Of a stretch of DNA of 64,000 nucleotides, positions 43,949 through 52,988 are shown in pieces (position 1 is the stretch's first letter; the number at the start of each line of letters is the position of its first letter). Source of the stretch: Rhodanobacter sp. C05 (lineage in GTDB: Bacteria > Pseudomonadota > Gammaproteobacteria > Xanthomonadales > Rhodanobacteraceae); NCBI RefSeq assembly GCF_002001165.1, contig NZ_MUNQ01000006.1, positions 124,001 to 188,000 on the forward strand, read 5' to 3'. Below the pieces are notes generated by a model, which was not told the origin of the DNA, made no database searches, and saw only the letters and a list, made by a program, of their open reading frames with translations. The translations under genes and the position numbers were made by a program.

Positions 43949-46270
43949 ATGGCCAGCCCCTGGTTCCGCCTGTTGATGATCGCCCTCAGCCTGGGCCCGG
44001 TATCCGCGCTAGCCGTTTCCGACCACGCCTCCGCGGTCGATCCGCGTATAGGTACCGGTGGCGATGGCCATACCTTTCCCGGCGCAACGGTGCCGTTCGG
44101 GATGATCCAGCTGTCGCCCGATACCGCGGTGCCGGACTTCAAGCACGCCTACAAGTGGGCGGCCGGCTACCAGTACAACGACCCCACGATCATGGGCTTT
44201 TCGCATACGCACTTCTCCGGTTCGGGCCATTCGGACCTGGGTGATGTGCTGGTGATGCCGATCGCAGGCGACGTGCGACTGGAGCCGGGTGACGCGACAC
44301 AACCTGGCAGCGGCTACCGCTCGCGCTTCAGTCACGACAGCGAGGTGGTGCAGGCCGGCTATTACGCGGTGACGTTGAGTGATTACGGCGTACGCGCCGA
44401 ACTCACCACCGGGCGTCGGGTGGGCTGGCATCGCTATACCTTCCCGACCGGCAAGCCGGCCCACGTGCTGCTCGACCTGCGTCCCAGCATCTACGACTAC
44501 CCCGGCAAGGTGCTGTGGGCCAACCTGCGCGTGCATCCGGATGGCACCGTCACCGGCTGCCGCACTATCCGTGGCTGGGCGCCGGGGCGCGAGCTGTGTT
44601 TCGCGATGCGCTTCTCGCAGCCGATGACGTCGCGCGAGCTGTACAACCGCGAGACGGACGTCGTCTACAAGGGGTTCGCGGGGCCGGGCAACCAGCCGGA
44701 AGATCACAACGCACAGAACGGGCGCGCGCTGGTCGGCGTGTTCGATTTCGGTGCGCTGAAGCAGCCGTTGGAAGTGAAGGTGGCGATTTCGTCGGTGAAC
44801 CAGGCGAACGCGATCGCCAACCTCGATCAGGACGGCGCTGGCTGGGATTTCGATGCCCATCATGCCGAGGCGACCGCTGCCTGGAACAAGGCGTTGTCGG
44901 TGATCGACGTGGACGGCACGGCGACGCAACGTACCGGTTTCTATACCTCGCTGTATCACGCGATGCTGGCGCCGACGTTGAGCATGGACGTCAATGGCGA
45001 GTACCGCGGGCCGGATCATCAGGTGCACCACGCGGATGGCTTCGAGTTCTATTCCAGCTGGTCGATGTGGGACGTCTACCGTGCCGAGGAGCCGCTGATG
45101 GTGCTGCTGCGTCCCGACCTCAGCACGCAGTTCGTCCGTTCGCTGATCGCCGCCCAGCAGGCCAGCCCGTTCGGCATGTTGCCGGTGTGGAGCTATCAGG
45201 GACTGGAGACCTGGTGCATGACCGGCTATCACGCGGTGGCGGTCATTGCCGATGCCTACGTCAAGGGCGTACGCGGATTTGACGCCGACCAGGCGATGAA
45301 GGCGATGGTGTCTACCGCGACCTACGGCGATTACGGCGACCTTGCCGATTACATGAAGCTCGGCTATGTGCCGATCGACAAGGAAGTGGAGGGTGGCTCC
45401 AAGACCCAGGAATACGCCTATGACGACTGGGCGATCGCGCAGATGGCCAGGGGAATGGGCAAGAGCGACATCGCTGCGACGTTCGAGAAGCGCGCCGGCA
45501 ACTGGCGCAACGTGTGGGATCCGAAGACCGGCTTCATGCGCGCGAAGCTGAGCAATGGCCAGTTCCGCGAGCCGTTCGACCCGGCCTCGGCCGCGTACGG
45601 CAGCGATTACACCGAGGCGAATGCCTGGCAGTACTCCTGGTACGTGCCGCAGGATGTGGCCGGACTGATTGCTGCTTTTGGCGGTGATGCGAAGTTCGTC
45701 AGCAAGCTCGATCGGCTGTTCGATGCCAAGGTCGATCCGGCCATCTTCAAGAACGTGGAGGACATCACCGGCCTGATCGGCTGGTATGCACATGGCAATG
45801 AGCCCAGCCACCACATCGCCTACCTGTACGACTATGCAGGCGCGGCGTGGAAGACGCAGCAGCGGCTGAAGCAGATCATGGACAGCCAGTACGCCACGCG
45901 ACCGGACGGTCTGGTCGGCAACGATGACCTCGGCCAGATGTCGGCGTGGTACGTGTTCACCGCGCTCGGTTTCTATCCGGTGACGCCGGCCAGCGACGAG
46001 TACGCGATCGGCCGGCCATTCGTGCCGAAGGCGGCGATCCATCTTCCCAATGGGCACACGTTCACCGTGGTGGCCGATCAGCTGGATGACGCGCACCCGT
46101 ATGTCGGCGCGGTCACGCTGAATGGCAAACCGCTAGACCACGTCTATCTTCGTCATGCCGACATCCTCGCCGGCGGCGAGCTGCATTTCACCATGCAGGC
46201 CGCACCGAACAAGCGGTGGGGAGAAGCTGATGCGGCACGGCCGATGGCGATGAGTCGCTACCGTCAGTGA
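43949..46270 (+). CDS. GH92-family alpha-mannosidase (exported)
   Basis: A 773-residue exported exo-alpha-mannosidase. ATG 43949 is chosen because GGAGA lies about 7 nt upstream and it gives a signal peptide (MASPWFRLLMIALSLGPVSALA). ATG 43934 would include the SD as coding. GH92 signatures are clear: PRIGTGGDGHTFPGATVPFGMIQLSPDT split across the first strand region, GFSHTHFSGSGHSDLGDV, the catalytic-domain EFYSSWSMWDVYRAEEP, AYDDWAIAQMARGMG, and GNEPSHHIAYLYDYAG with the calcium/acid-containing GNDDLGQMSAWYVFTALGFYPV. The family acts on N-glycan and yeast mannans. It is divergent from its LacI regulator. Confidence 0.93.
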   Translation: MASPWFRLLMIALSLGPVSALAVSDHASAVDPRIGTGGDGHTFPGATVPFGMIQLSPDTAVPDFKHAYKWAAGYQYNDPTIMGFSHTHFSGSGHSDLGDVLVMPIAGDVRLEPGDATQPGSGYRSRFSHDSEVVQAGYYAVTLSDYGVRAELTTGRRVGWHRYTFPTGKPAHVLLDLRPSIYDYPGKVLWANLRVHPDGTVTGCRTIRGWAPGRELCFAMRFSQPMTSRELYNRETDVVYKGFAGPGNQPEDHNAQNGRALVGVFDFGALKQPLEVKVAISSVNQANAIANLDQDGAGWDFDAHHAEATAAWNKALSVIDVDGTATQRTGFYTSLYHAMLAPTLSMDVNGEYRGPDHQVHHADGFEFYSSWSMWDVYRAEEPLMVLLRPDLSTQFVRSLIAAQQASPFGMLPVWSYQGLETWCMTGYHAVAVIADAYVKGVRGFDADQAMKAMVSTATYGDYGDLADYMKLGYVPIDKEVEGGSKTQEYAYDDWAIAQMARGMGKSDIAATFEKRAGNWRNVWDPKTGFMRAKLSNGQFREPFDPASAAYGSDYTEANAWQYSWYVPQDVAGLIAAFGGDAKFVSKLDRLFDAKVDPAIFKNVEDITGLIGWYAHGNEPSHHIAYLYDYAGAAWKTQQRLKQIMDSQYATRPDGLVGNDDLGQMSAWYVFTALGFYPVTPASDEYAIGRPFVPKAAIHLPNGHTFTVVADQLDDAHPYVGAVTLNGKPLDHVYLRHADILAGGELHFTMQAAPNKRWGEADAARPMAMSRYRQ

Positions 46271-46428
46271 AAAGTTGCCAATGGAGGCTGGGTTGCAGAA
46301 AATCGTGCTTCTGCGATGAGTCCGATGATCCATTCGAAGCCCCGTCACCAGGCTGACTGGCGACCCGTCAAAACATGCCAGAATGCGACGGTGCTTCACC
46401 CATCAGGTTCGCCGATGCGTTTTCTCAC

Positions 46429-48210
46429 ATGAAAGTCGGGGCCGTCACGAACTGGCGCGTAGCCGGTCTTTTGCTTGCGATGCTGATCATCGTCGGCTTG
46501 CCGTATCTGGTCACCCTCAACAATGCCCGCGATACGCAACGGGCCACCACGTGGGTGGCCCATTCGAACTCTGTCAAAGCGGTGACCTATCAGGTCGCTT
46601 ACGTGATGCGAGACAGTGAAGCAGCCAGCTATCGGTTGCTGGCCGGCGATGGCAATGAGCAGACCCGCAAGCGTGCGAGTCGTGCCGGCAGCGAAGCGCC
46701 GACGTTGCTGCAGGAGTTGCGTCTCATGACGCGTGACAATCCCGATCAGCAGATCCAGATCGGCGCGCTGGAGAGCGACATCAATGGGCGCCTGACCATG
46801 ATGAACCAGGCATTGTCACGCTTGCAGCAAGCTGATTCGGCTGGTGCCCGGCAGTCGCTGCGGGATGCCGGCGACTTGTTCAAGATGAATACGCAGATCG
46901 CGGCCATCGTGCAGAACGAGGACAAGCTGCTGCAAGGTCGCCAGGAGGCGGCATCACGGCAGGCGCTGAATGGCCGTATCGTGCTGAGCATTACCGCGCT
47001 GGCGCAGTTGCTGCTGCTGACGATCATCGTGATCACCTCCGAGCGGCAGATCGGCCGGCGCGAGGTGGCCGAGACCCGCGAGAGCCGCGCGGTGCAGCGT
47101 TCGCAACTGATCCTGCAGGCGGTGCGCGAACCGATTGCGCTGTTCGACGAGAACCTTCGCGGGCTGCTGGTGAATACGGCCTTCAGCGAGCTGTACGGGC
47201 TGGATCAGCAACAGCGTTCGCAGCCGCTGGCGCAGATGGGTGAAGGTGCCTGGAGCGACAGCGTGTTGCTGCAGAAGCTTACCGATGTGTTGCTGCGCGA
47301 CCGCGAATTGTGGGACTACGACATGATCCAGCGCACGGTCGACGGGGTCGATCGCCACGTGGTGATCAATGCGCGCCGTCTGCAGCAAAGGGAATCGGAT
47401 GCGCCGGCATTGTTGCTGACGGTGAGCGATGTCACCGTGCGCGCGCTGGCCGAGCAGAAGGTGAATGAGCTCAATCGCCAGCTCGAGGGCAAGGTGACCC
47501 AGATTTCCGATGTCAATCGCGAGCTGGAGGCGTTCAGTTATTCGGTGTCGCACGATCTGCGTGCGCCGCTGCGCCATATCGCAGGATTTTCGCGCAAGCT
47601 CGAGCATCATCTGGGTGAGCGCGTCGATGACAAGGCGACTCACTATCTCGAGGTGATCTCGGGTTCCGCGCAGCGCATGGCCTTGCTGATCGATGATCTG
47701 CTGGTGTTCTCGCGACTCGGTCGTGGCGCGCTGCGCCTGCAGGCGGTTGACATGCAGTCGCTGGTCGACGAAGCGCGTGCCTTGGCCGAATCGGGGTTGC
47801 AGGAACGACGCATCGTGTGGACTGTTGCGCCGTTGCCGATGGTGATCGGCGACGAGAACATGCTGCGCACGGTATGGCAAAACCTGCTCGGCAATGCGGT
47901 CAAGTACACCGGCCACTGCGAGGTGGCCCGCATCGAAGTGAGCACGCAGCAGGGCCGCAATGGCGATTACGAATTCACCGTGGCCGACAATGGTGCGGGC
48001 TTCGACATGCAATATGCCGACAAATTGTTCGGTGTATTCCAGCGGCTGCATCGGGCCTCGGAGTTTCCCGGCAACGGCATCGGTCTGGCCAATGTGAGGC
48101 GAATCGTAGTGCGTCACGGTGGGCGCGTCTGGGCCGATGCCGAGCTTGGGAAGGGCGCCCGTTTCCATTTTTCGCTGCCGGCCACCGATCTGGCCGGGGC
48201 ACGTACCTGA
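46429..48210 (+). CDS. Membrane sensor histidine kinase (CHASE3-like, PAS)
   Basis: A 593-residue kinase. Helix 1 lies at about 12-30, a periplasmic four-helix CHASE3-like region runs from about 31 to 180 (KAVTYQVAYVMRDSEAASYRLL), and helix 2 lies at about 184-203. A PAS-like domain follows from 225 to 340 (LILQAVREPIALFDENLRGLL). The kinase core has the acceptor His375 in SYSVSHDLRAPLRHIAGF, and ATPase motifs VWQNLLGNAVKYTG, VADNGAGFDMQYADKLFGVF and GNGIGLANVRRIV, of the type often paired with Rcp1-like regulators. ATG 46429 lacks a good SD; an in-frame ATG at 46375 exists but adds sequence unlike a signal anchor. Confidence 0.88.
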   Translation: MKVGAVTNWRVAGLLLAMLIIVGLPYLVTLNNARDTQRATTWVAHSNSVKAVTYQVAYVMRDSEAASYRLLAGDGNEQTRKRASRAGSEAPTLLQELRLMTRDNPDQQIQIGALESDINGRLTMMNQALSRLQQADSAGARQSLRDAGDLFKMNTQIAAIVQNEDKLLQGRQEAASRQALNGRIVLSITALAQLLLLTIIVITSERQIGRREVAETRESRAVQRSQLILQAVREPIALFDENLRGLLVNTAFSELYGLDQQQRSQPLAQMGEGAWSDSVLLQKLTDVLLRDRELWDYDMIQRTVDGVDRHVVINARRLQQRESDAPALLLTVSDVTVRALAEQKVNELNRQLEGKVTQISDVNRELEAFSYSVSHDLRAPLRHIAGFSRKLEHHLGERVDDKATHYLEVISGSAQRMALLIDDLLVFSRLGRGALRLQAVDMQSLVDEARALAESGLQERRIVWTVAPLPMVIGDENMLRTVWQNLLGNAVKYTGHCEVARIEVSTQQGRNGDYEFTVADNGAGFDMQYADKLFGVFQRLHRASEFPGNGIGLANVRRIVVRHGGRVWADAELGKGARFHFSLPATDLAGART

Positions 48211-48217
48211 GACCGAT

Positions 48218-48664
48218 ATGATCAAGAAAGAGCTGCGCACCATCCTGCTGGTTGAAGACAGCCGTGCCGATGCCGAGATGGCGATCGACGCGCTGAACGA
48301 AGCTCACCTGGCCAATCCGGTCGTGCACGTGGAAGACGGCGTGGAATGTCTGGACTATCTTTACTCGCGTGGGACGTGGGCCACGCGCGAGCCCGGCGAT
48401 CCGGCCGTGGTATTGCTGGACATCAAGATGCCGCGCATGAACGGGCTGGACGTGTTGACCCACATGCGCGAAGACGAGCGGATGCGACGGATTCCGGTGG
48501 TGATCCTGTCGTCCTCGCGCGAGGAAAGCGATCTGGCGCGCAGCTGGGATCTGGGTGCCAATGCGTATGTGATCAAGCCGGTTGACGTGGATCAGTTCTT
48601 CGAGGCGGTACGCACATTGGGGCAGTTCTGGGCGGTGTTGAATCAGGCACCCGAACAGGAGTGA
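48218..48664 (+). CDS. Single-domain response regulator (Rcp1/CheY-like)
   Basis: A 148-residue stand-alone receiver without an output domain. It shows TILLVEDSRADAEMAIDAL, acceptor Asp68 in VVLLDIKMPRMNGLDVL, the switch Ser in VVILSSSREESD, and Lys120 in YVIKPVD, followed by the family's FFEAVRTLGQFW tail. It lies 7 bp downstream of the kinase gene and is almost certainly phosphorylated by it. Regulators of this type pass phosphate on or act by protein contact rather than by DNA binding. ATG 48218 begins MIKKELRT. Confidence 0.92.
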   Translation: MIKKELRTILLVEDSRADAEMAIDALNEAHLANPVVHVEDGVECLDYLYSRGTWATREPGDPAVVLLDIKMPRMNGLDVLTHMREDERMRRIPVVILSSSREESDLARSWDLGANAYVIKPVDVDQFFEAVRTLGQFWAVLNQAPEQE

Positions 48665-48760
48665 AAAGGTTGCGAAGTTACAGGGGACGCGAGCGGCACA
48701 GGTGCAGCTCGCGACAGGCGCACAGCGCCGATGCAGGCAACTGAAGTCGTGAGAATTACC

Positions 48761-50323
48761 ATGCCAAACCAGCAGCTTCGTACCATGCCGACTATTCGTG
48801 TGCTGCAGGTCGAGGACAGTCAGCTTGATGCCGAGCTTGTGCTGGCCGAGCTCGATAACGATGGCATCGCCTACGAGGTGCAGCTTGTCGATGATCAGGC
48901 GCATTTCGTCGCGGCGCTGGATGTGTTCAAGCCGCACATCGTGCTGTCCGATCTAAGCATGCCCGGCTTTTCCGGTGAGCACGCACTCGAGCTGCTGCGC
49001 CAACGTGACGAGGAACTGCCGTTCATCTTCGTCTCCGCCACGCTGGGCGAAGAGGCGGCGATCGAAGCATTGCGCAAGGGTGCTACCGATTACATCCTCA
49101 AGCAGAACCCGGCCCGGCTGGCTAGTGCTGTGCGCCGTGCTCTGGCTGAAGTCGAAGCGCGCAAGGCGAGCCGCCGCGCCGAGTCGGAGCTGATCCGCGC
49201 ACAGCGTTTCGAGAGCCTGGCGATGCTGGCCGGCGGCCTCAGCCACGATTTGCGCAACCTGCTGCAGCCGTTGCTGCTGGCCGGCGACAGCCTGCAGGAC
49301 TACCAGGACGATCCGCGCCTGGCACGACTGGGCAAGCTGGTGCGCGACTGCGGCAAGCGCGGCTTGGACATGGTGCACTCGATGCTGTCGTTCGCGCGCG
49401 GCGCGCGGCGCGCGGAGCAAGTGCGGCTGGGCGCGTTGTTCAGTGCATTCGATCTGCTGATGCAAGGCAGCGTGCCGCGCACGGTCGCGATGGAACTGGT
49501 GATCGACGATCCGGAACTGTCGTTCGAGGGTAACCATACCGAGCTGCAGCAATGCCTGCTCAACCTGTGCCTGAACGCGATCCAGGCGATGCCGGATGGC
49601 GGCAATCTGCGCATCGAGGCCGCGCAGACGCAACTGGCAGCGGACTTCTTTCTGCCGGAGGAGCAGCCGCGGCTGGGTCATTACCTGCGGATCAGCGTGG
49701 TCGACAGCGGCCCAGGCATGGATCAGTCCGTGCTGGAGCATCTGTTCGAGCCGTTCTTCACCACCAAGGAGGCCGGCACCGGGCTTGGTCTGCTGTCATG
49801 CAAGCGCATAGTCAGCAGCCACGGCGGCGTGATGCGTGTGGATAGCGCACCGGGCCGTGGCACCCGTTTCGACCTGTATATCCCGCTGGAGGAGCTGGCC
49901 GCCGACGCCGATCAGCTGGATGAACAGGACAGTCTGGAAGGTGCAGCCGAGCGCGTGCTGGTCGTGGTTGAAGAGGCCGGTCAGCTGTCCCTGCTGGCCG
50001 ACATGCTGGATGCCTACGGCTATCAGGCGCACGCCAGCCAGAGCGGTACTGCGGCGCTGCAATGGATCGAGGCTGGTGGCCTGCCCGATCTGGTCCTGCT
50101 GGATGCGGACATGAACCTGTTCACAGGTGTGCGTACGCTGGCCGCGCTGATCGAGCAGGGTTATACCGGCGCCGTGATCCTGCTGGCGCGTCCAGGCGAG
50201 ACACCCGATCTGCATGAACTGCCACCGCTGGAACATCTCTATGTAATGGACAAACCGGTCACCACCCTGGTGTTGTTGCGTACACTGCGCAAGGCGCTGC
50301 GGGCGGCCGACAGCGGCAGCTAG
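48761..50323 (+). CDS. Hybrid REC-histidine kinase-REC protein
   Basis: A soluble protein of 520 residues from ATG 48761 (in-frame ATGs at 48731 and 48785 are possible; 48761 has GTGAGA upstream). Domains: receiver 1 (VLQVEDSQLDAELVLAEL, Asp64 in IVLSDLSMPGFSG, Lys in ILKQNP), linker helix, kinase core with His163 in GGLSHDLRNLLQPLLLAG, ATPase motifs CLLNLCLNAIQAMPDGG, VVDSGPGMDQS and GTGLGLLSCKRIV, then receiver 2 (VLVVVEEAGQLSLLADML, acceptor Asp in LVLLDADMN, MDKPVTT). No membrane helix. With the two preceding genes it forms a three-gene phosphorelay cluster; the kinase type resembles chemotaxis-unrelated hybrid kinases. Confidence 0.88.
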   Translation: MPNQQLRTMPTIRVLQVEDSQLDAELVLAELDNDGIAYEVQLVDDQAHFVAALDVFKPHIVLSDLSMPGFSGEHALELLRQRDEELPFIFVSATLGEEAAIEALRKGATDYILKQNPARLASAVRRALAEVEARKASRRAESELIRAQRFESLAMLAGGLSHDLRNLLQPLLLAGDSLQDYQDDPRLARLGKLVRDCGKRGLDMVHSMLSFARGARRAEQVRLGALFSAFDLLMQGSVPRTVAMELVIDDPELSFEGNHTELQQCLLNLCLNAIQAMPDGGNLRIEAAQTQLAADFFLPEEQPRLGHYLRISVVDSGPGMDQSVLEHLFEPFFTTKEAGTGLGLLSCKRIVSSHGGVMRVDSAPGRGTRFDLYIPLEELAADADQLDEQDSLEGAAERVLVVVEEAGQLSLLADMLDAYGYQAHASQSGTAALQWIEAGGLPDLVLLDADMNLFTGVRTLAALIEQGYTGAVILLARPGETPDLHELPPLEHLYVMDKPVTTLVLLRTLRKALRAADSGS

Positions 50324-50363
50324 GCCAGCCGTTTCGTGCGCATGCGGGCGCGTCATCCGGGGG

Positions 50364-51701
50364 GTGTTCTTGCTGGCGTATTACTTCGACCTGGCCCTGC
50401 GCAGCTGTCGGCGCAGCAAGGCCTTGACGGCACTCGTGGTGCTGCTGATGGGCTGCGGTGTAGCCACCTGCATGATCACCTTCGCGGTGTTTCGCGTCAC
50501 CGCGGCCGATCCGATCCCGTGGAAATCGAACCAGCTGTTCGTGCCGCAGATCGACAACTTCGGGCCGGTGCACGACTGGCAGGGCGAGCCACCGATCCTG
50601 CTCAGCTACACGGATGCCGAGGCGTTCCTGCACGCGCGGCAGGCGCGACGACAGACGCTGATCTACGGGAGCAAGTGGACCGTGCTGCCGGACGACGCGC
50701 GGCGGCAGCCGTTCTCGCAGGAAGGTGACGCGGTCGGTCGCGATTTCTTTGCGATGTTCGACGCGCCGTTCCGTTACGGCGGCGGCTGGTCGGCCAGCGA
50801 TGACGATCAACGCGCGGCCGTGGTGGTGATCAGCAGTGCACTCAATCAGAAACTGTTCGGCGGCGCCAACAGCGTGGATCGCGAGATCAACCTGGACACG
50901 CACACCTATCGCATTGTCGGCGTGCTGGACGACTGGAATCCCAGCCCGCGCTTCTTCGATGTGAGCAGCACGTTCCATCCCTTCAGCCATCCGCGGCAGC
51001 TCTACCTCCCGTTCAGTCGCGCCATCGACTTGCAGAAGGCCACCAGCGGCAGCTTCTATTGCAGCGCGGACGCGCCCAACCCCGACCTGCCGAACTGGGA
51101 CAGCGTGTTGCACAGCGAATGTGCATGGATCGATGCGTGGGTGGACCTGCCCACGCGCGCCGACGTCGAGAACTACCGCGAGTATCTGCACAACTATGCG
51201 GCCGAGCAGCAGCGTCTCGGTCGTTTCACGTGGCCGCCCAACGTGCGCTTGCCGAATGTCAGGCAGTGGCTTGGCTTGCACGACAACCATGTGGTGCCGA
51301 AGGCATCGGCGCTGTCCATGATTGTCTCGGTCAGTTTTCTGCTGATCTGCCTCGTCAACGTGGTGGGGCTGATGCTGGCCCGCTTCATGCGCCGCGCGCC
51401 GGAGATCGGCGTGCGCCGTGCACTGGGTGCGTCGCGCGGAGCGATCTATGGCCAGTTCCTGACCGAGGCGGCGGCCATCGGGCTGGCCGGTGGCGTGCTG
51501 GGACTGCTGCTGACGACGCTGGGCATGGCCGGCATCGGTTCGGTATTCGAGCCGGAGGTTGCCCGGCTGGCGCGACTGGATGCGTCGCTGTTGCTGCTGA
51601 CGGTGCTGGTCGCGGTGGCTGCCACCTTGATTGCCGCGCTCTATCCCACCTGGCGCGCAGCCCAGGTGCAGCCGGCGTGGCAGCTGAAGTCGAACGGATG
51701 A
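50364..51701 (+). CDS. MacB/FtsX-type ABC transporter permease (first)
   Basis: A 445-residue permease with the MacB layout: N-terminal helix (ALTALVVLLMGCGVATCMITF), a large periplasmic domain (about 50-300; DDDQRAAVVVISSALNQKLFGG, RIVGVLDDW), then three helices with the conserved loop FMRRAPEIGVRRALGASRGAIYGQFL and the C-terminal YPTWRAAQVQPAWQLKS. The start is uncertain: GTG 50364 abuts a G-run, and TTG 50370 would have that run as its SD. No ATPase or membrane-fusion gene is adjacent, although this class needs both. It lies 40 bp after the hybrid kinase and 10 bp before the second permease. Confidence 0.82.
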   Translation: MFLLAYYFDLALRSCRRSKALTALVVLLMGCGVATCMITFAVFRVTAADPIPWKSNQLFVPQIDNFGPVHDWQGEPPILLSYTDAEAFLHARQARRQTLIYGSKWTVLPDDARRQPFSQEGDAVGRDFFAMFDAPFRYGGGWSASDDDQRAAVVVISSALNQKLFGGANSVDREINLDTHTYRIVGVLDDWNPSPRFFDVSSTFHPFSHPRQLYLPFSRAIDLQKATSGSFYCSADAPNPDLPNWDSVLHSECAWIDAWVDLPTRADVENYREYLHNYAAEQQRLGRFTWPPNVRLPNVRQWLGLHDNHVVPKASALSMIVSVSFLLICLVNVVGLMLARFMRRAPEIGVRRALGASRGAIYGQFLTEAAAIGLAGGVLGLLLTTLGMAGIGSVFEPEVARLARLDASLLLLTVLVAVAATLIAALYPTWRAAQVQPAWQLKSNG

Positions 51702-51711
51702 GGGCATCCCG

Positions 51712-52956
51712 ATGAATTCGTTTCGACAGATCCGACCGATCCTCGCCGCGCTGCGTCGGCACAAGACGGCCACGCTGCTCATCGTGCTGCAGATCGCGCT
51801 GACCCTGGCGGTGGTCAGCAACGCATTGTTCATCGTCCAGACGCGGATCGTGCATCTGTCGCGACCGACCGGTACGGACGAGGCGCATCTGTTCGTGATC
51901 AGGAACGAATGGATCGGGCAGCCGGATCTGCCGCATATCGATGCGCAGATGCGCGCCGACCTGACGACGTTGCGCAATCTGCCGGGCGTGCGCAATGCGT
52001 TTGCCAGCCAGGCTTATCCGTTCGGTGGCTGGGGCGGATTGGCCCGCATCAAGCTTCGAGTCGAGCAGACGGTGAAGCCGCAATTGGCGATCACCTATTT
52101 TGCCGATCAACACGCACTCGACACGTTCGGCCTCGCGCTGGTGGCCGGCCGCAACTTCCGCGCCGACGAGATCGGCAGCCTCGGCCCGTACGACAAGTCG
52201 ATGCCGGCGGTGGTCATCATCACGCGCGATCTGGCTCACAAGCTTTTTCCCGACGGCACGGCCGTGGGCAAGGCGATCTATCTGACCGATGACGGCCCGA
52301 GCACGGTCATCGGCGTCGTCGATCGCCTGGAAGGTGCTTACATCGGCAGCACGACGCGCTCGATCGACGAGGACACCATCCTGGTGCCTGCGCGCTACGC
52401 GAATCCTGAAGGCGTGGTCTATCTGGTGCGCACGCAACCGGGCGAGCTGGCCGCCGTATTGCACGCGGCGCCGGCCGCATTGTCGGCGCAGAATCGCCTG
52501 CACCTGATCAGTCCGGAGGATGGTGTGATCACGCTGGGGCAGGCACGTGCGCAGGGTTATGCCACCGATCGCGGGGTGGCGATCATGATGGCCGTGGTCT
52601 GCGTGCTGCTGTTGCTGGCGACCGCTGGCGGCATTGTCGGCTTGAGCAGCTTCTGGGTCAGCCAGCGCCGTCGGCAGATCGGTATCCGACGGGCGCTTGG
52701 CGCGACGCAGGACGATATCCTGCGCTATTTCCAGGTCGAGAATTTCCTGATCGTCGGTATCGGCGTCGCATGCGGTGCCATGCTTGGCATCGTGTCCAAC
52801 CTGCAGCTGATGAAGCGCTACGAATTGCCGCGGATGCCGGTGTGGATGCTGATGCTTGGTGCCGTGCTGCTCTGGCTGCTCGGACAACTGGCCGTGCTCG
52901 GGCCGGCGCGGCGTGCTGCTGCCGTGTCGCCGGTGGAGGCGACACGGCAGCTGTGA
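51712..52956 (+). CDS. MacB/FtsX-type ABC transporter permease (second)
   Basis: A 414-residue permease related to the gene before it. It has an N-terminal helix (ATLLIVLQIALTLAVVSNALF), a periplasmic domain with NLPGVRNAFASQAYPFGG and MPAVVIITRDLAHKLFPDG, and a C-terminal block with SFWVSQRRRQIGIRRALGATQDDILRYF and VSPVEATRQL, the FtsX/MacB signature. GAGGG precedes ATG 51712. The two permeases probably form a heterodimer for export of a peptide, lipid or drug. The partner ATPase and adaptor must be encoded elsewhere or have been lost. It converges with pilR. Confidence 0.85.
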   Translation: MNSFRQIRPILAALRRHKTATLLIVLQIALTLAVVSNALFIVQTRIVHLSRPTGTDEAHLFVIRNEWIGQPDLPHIDAQMRADLTTLRNLPGVRNAFASQAYPFGGWGGLARIKLRVEQTVKPQLAITYFADQHALDTFGLALVAGRNFRADEIGSLGPYDKSMPAVVIITRDLAHKLFPDGTAVGKAIYLTDDGPSTVIGVVDRLEGAYIGSTTRSIDEDTILVPARYANPEGVVYLVRTQPGELAAVLHAAPAALSAQNRLHLISPEDGVITLGQARAQGYATDRGVAIMMAVVCVLLLLATAGGIVGLSSFWVSQRRRQIGIRRALGATQDDILRYFQVENFLIVGIGVACGAMLGIVSNLQLMKRYELPRMPVWMLMLGAVLLWLLGQLAVLGPARRAAAVSPVEATRQL

Positions 52957-52988
52957 CGAAGTCGTCGCGCGCAGCTCACTGCCGCGCG

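Noticed and set aside
41428-44142. A 904-residue reading of the FucP-type gene
   Set aside because: The first half is out-of-frame lacI sequence; the transporter starts at 42738 with its normal N-terminus.
44009-46096. Long minus-strand open frame opposite the GH92 gene
   Set aside because: Antisense shadow without family motifs; GH92 signatures are intact on the other strand.
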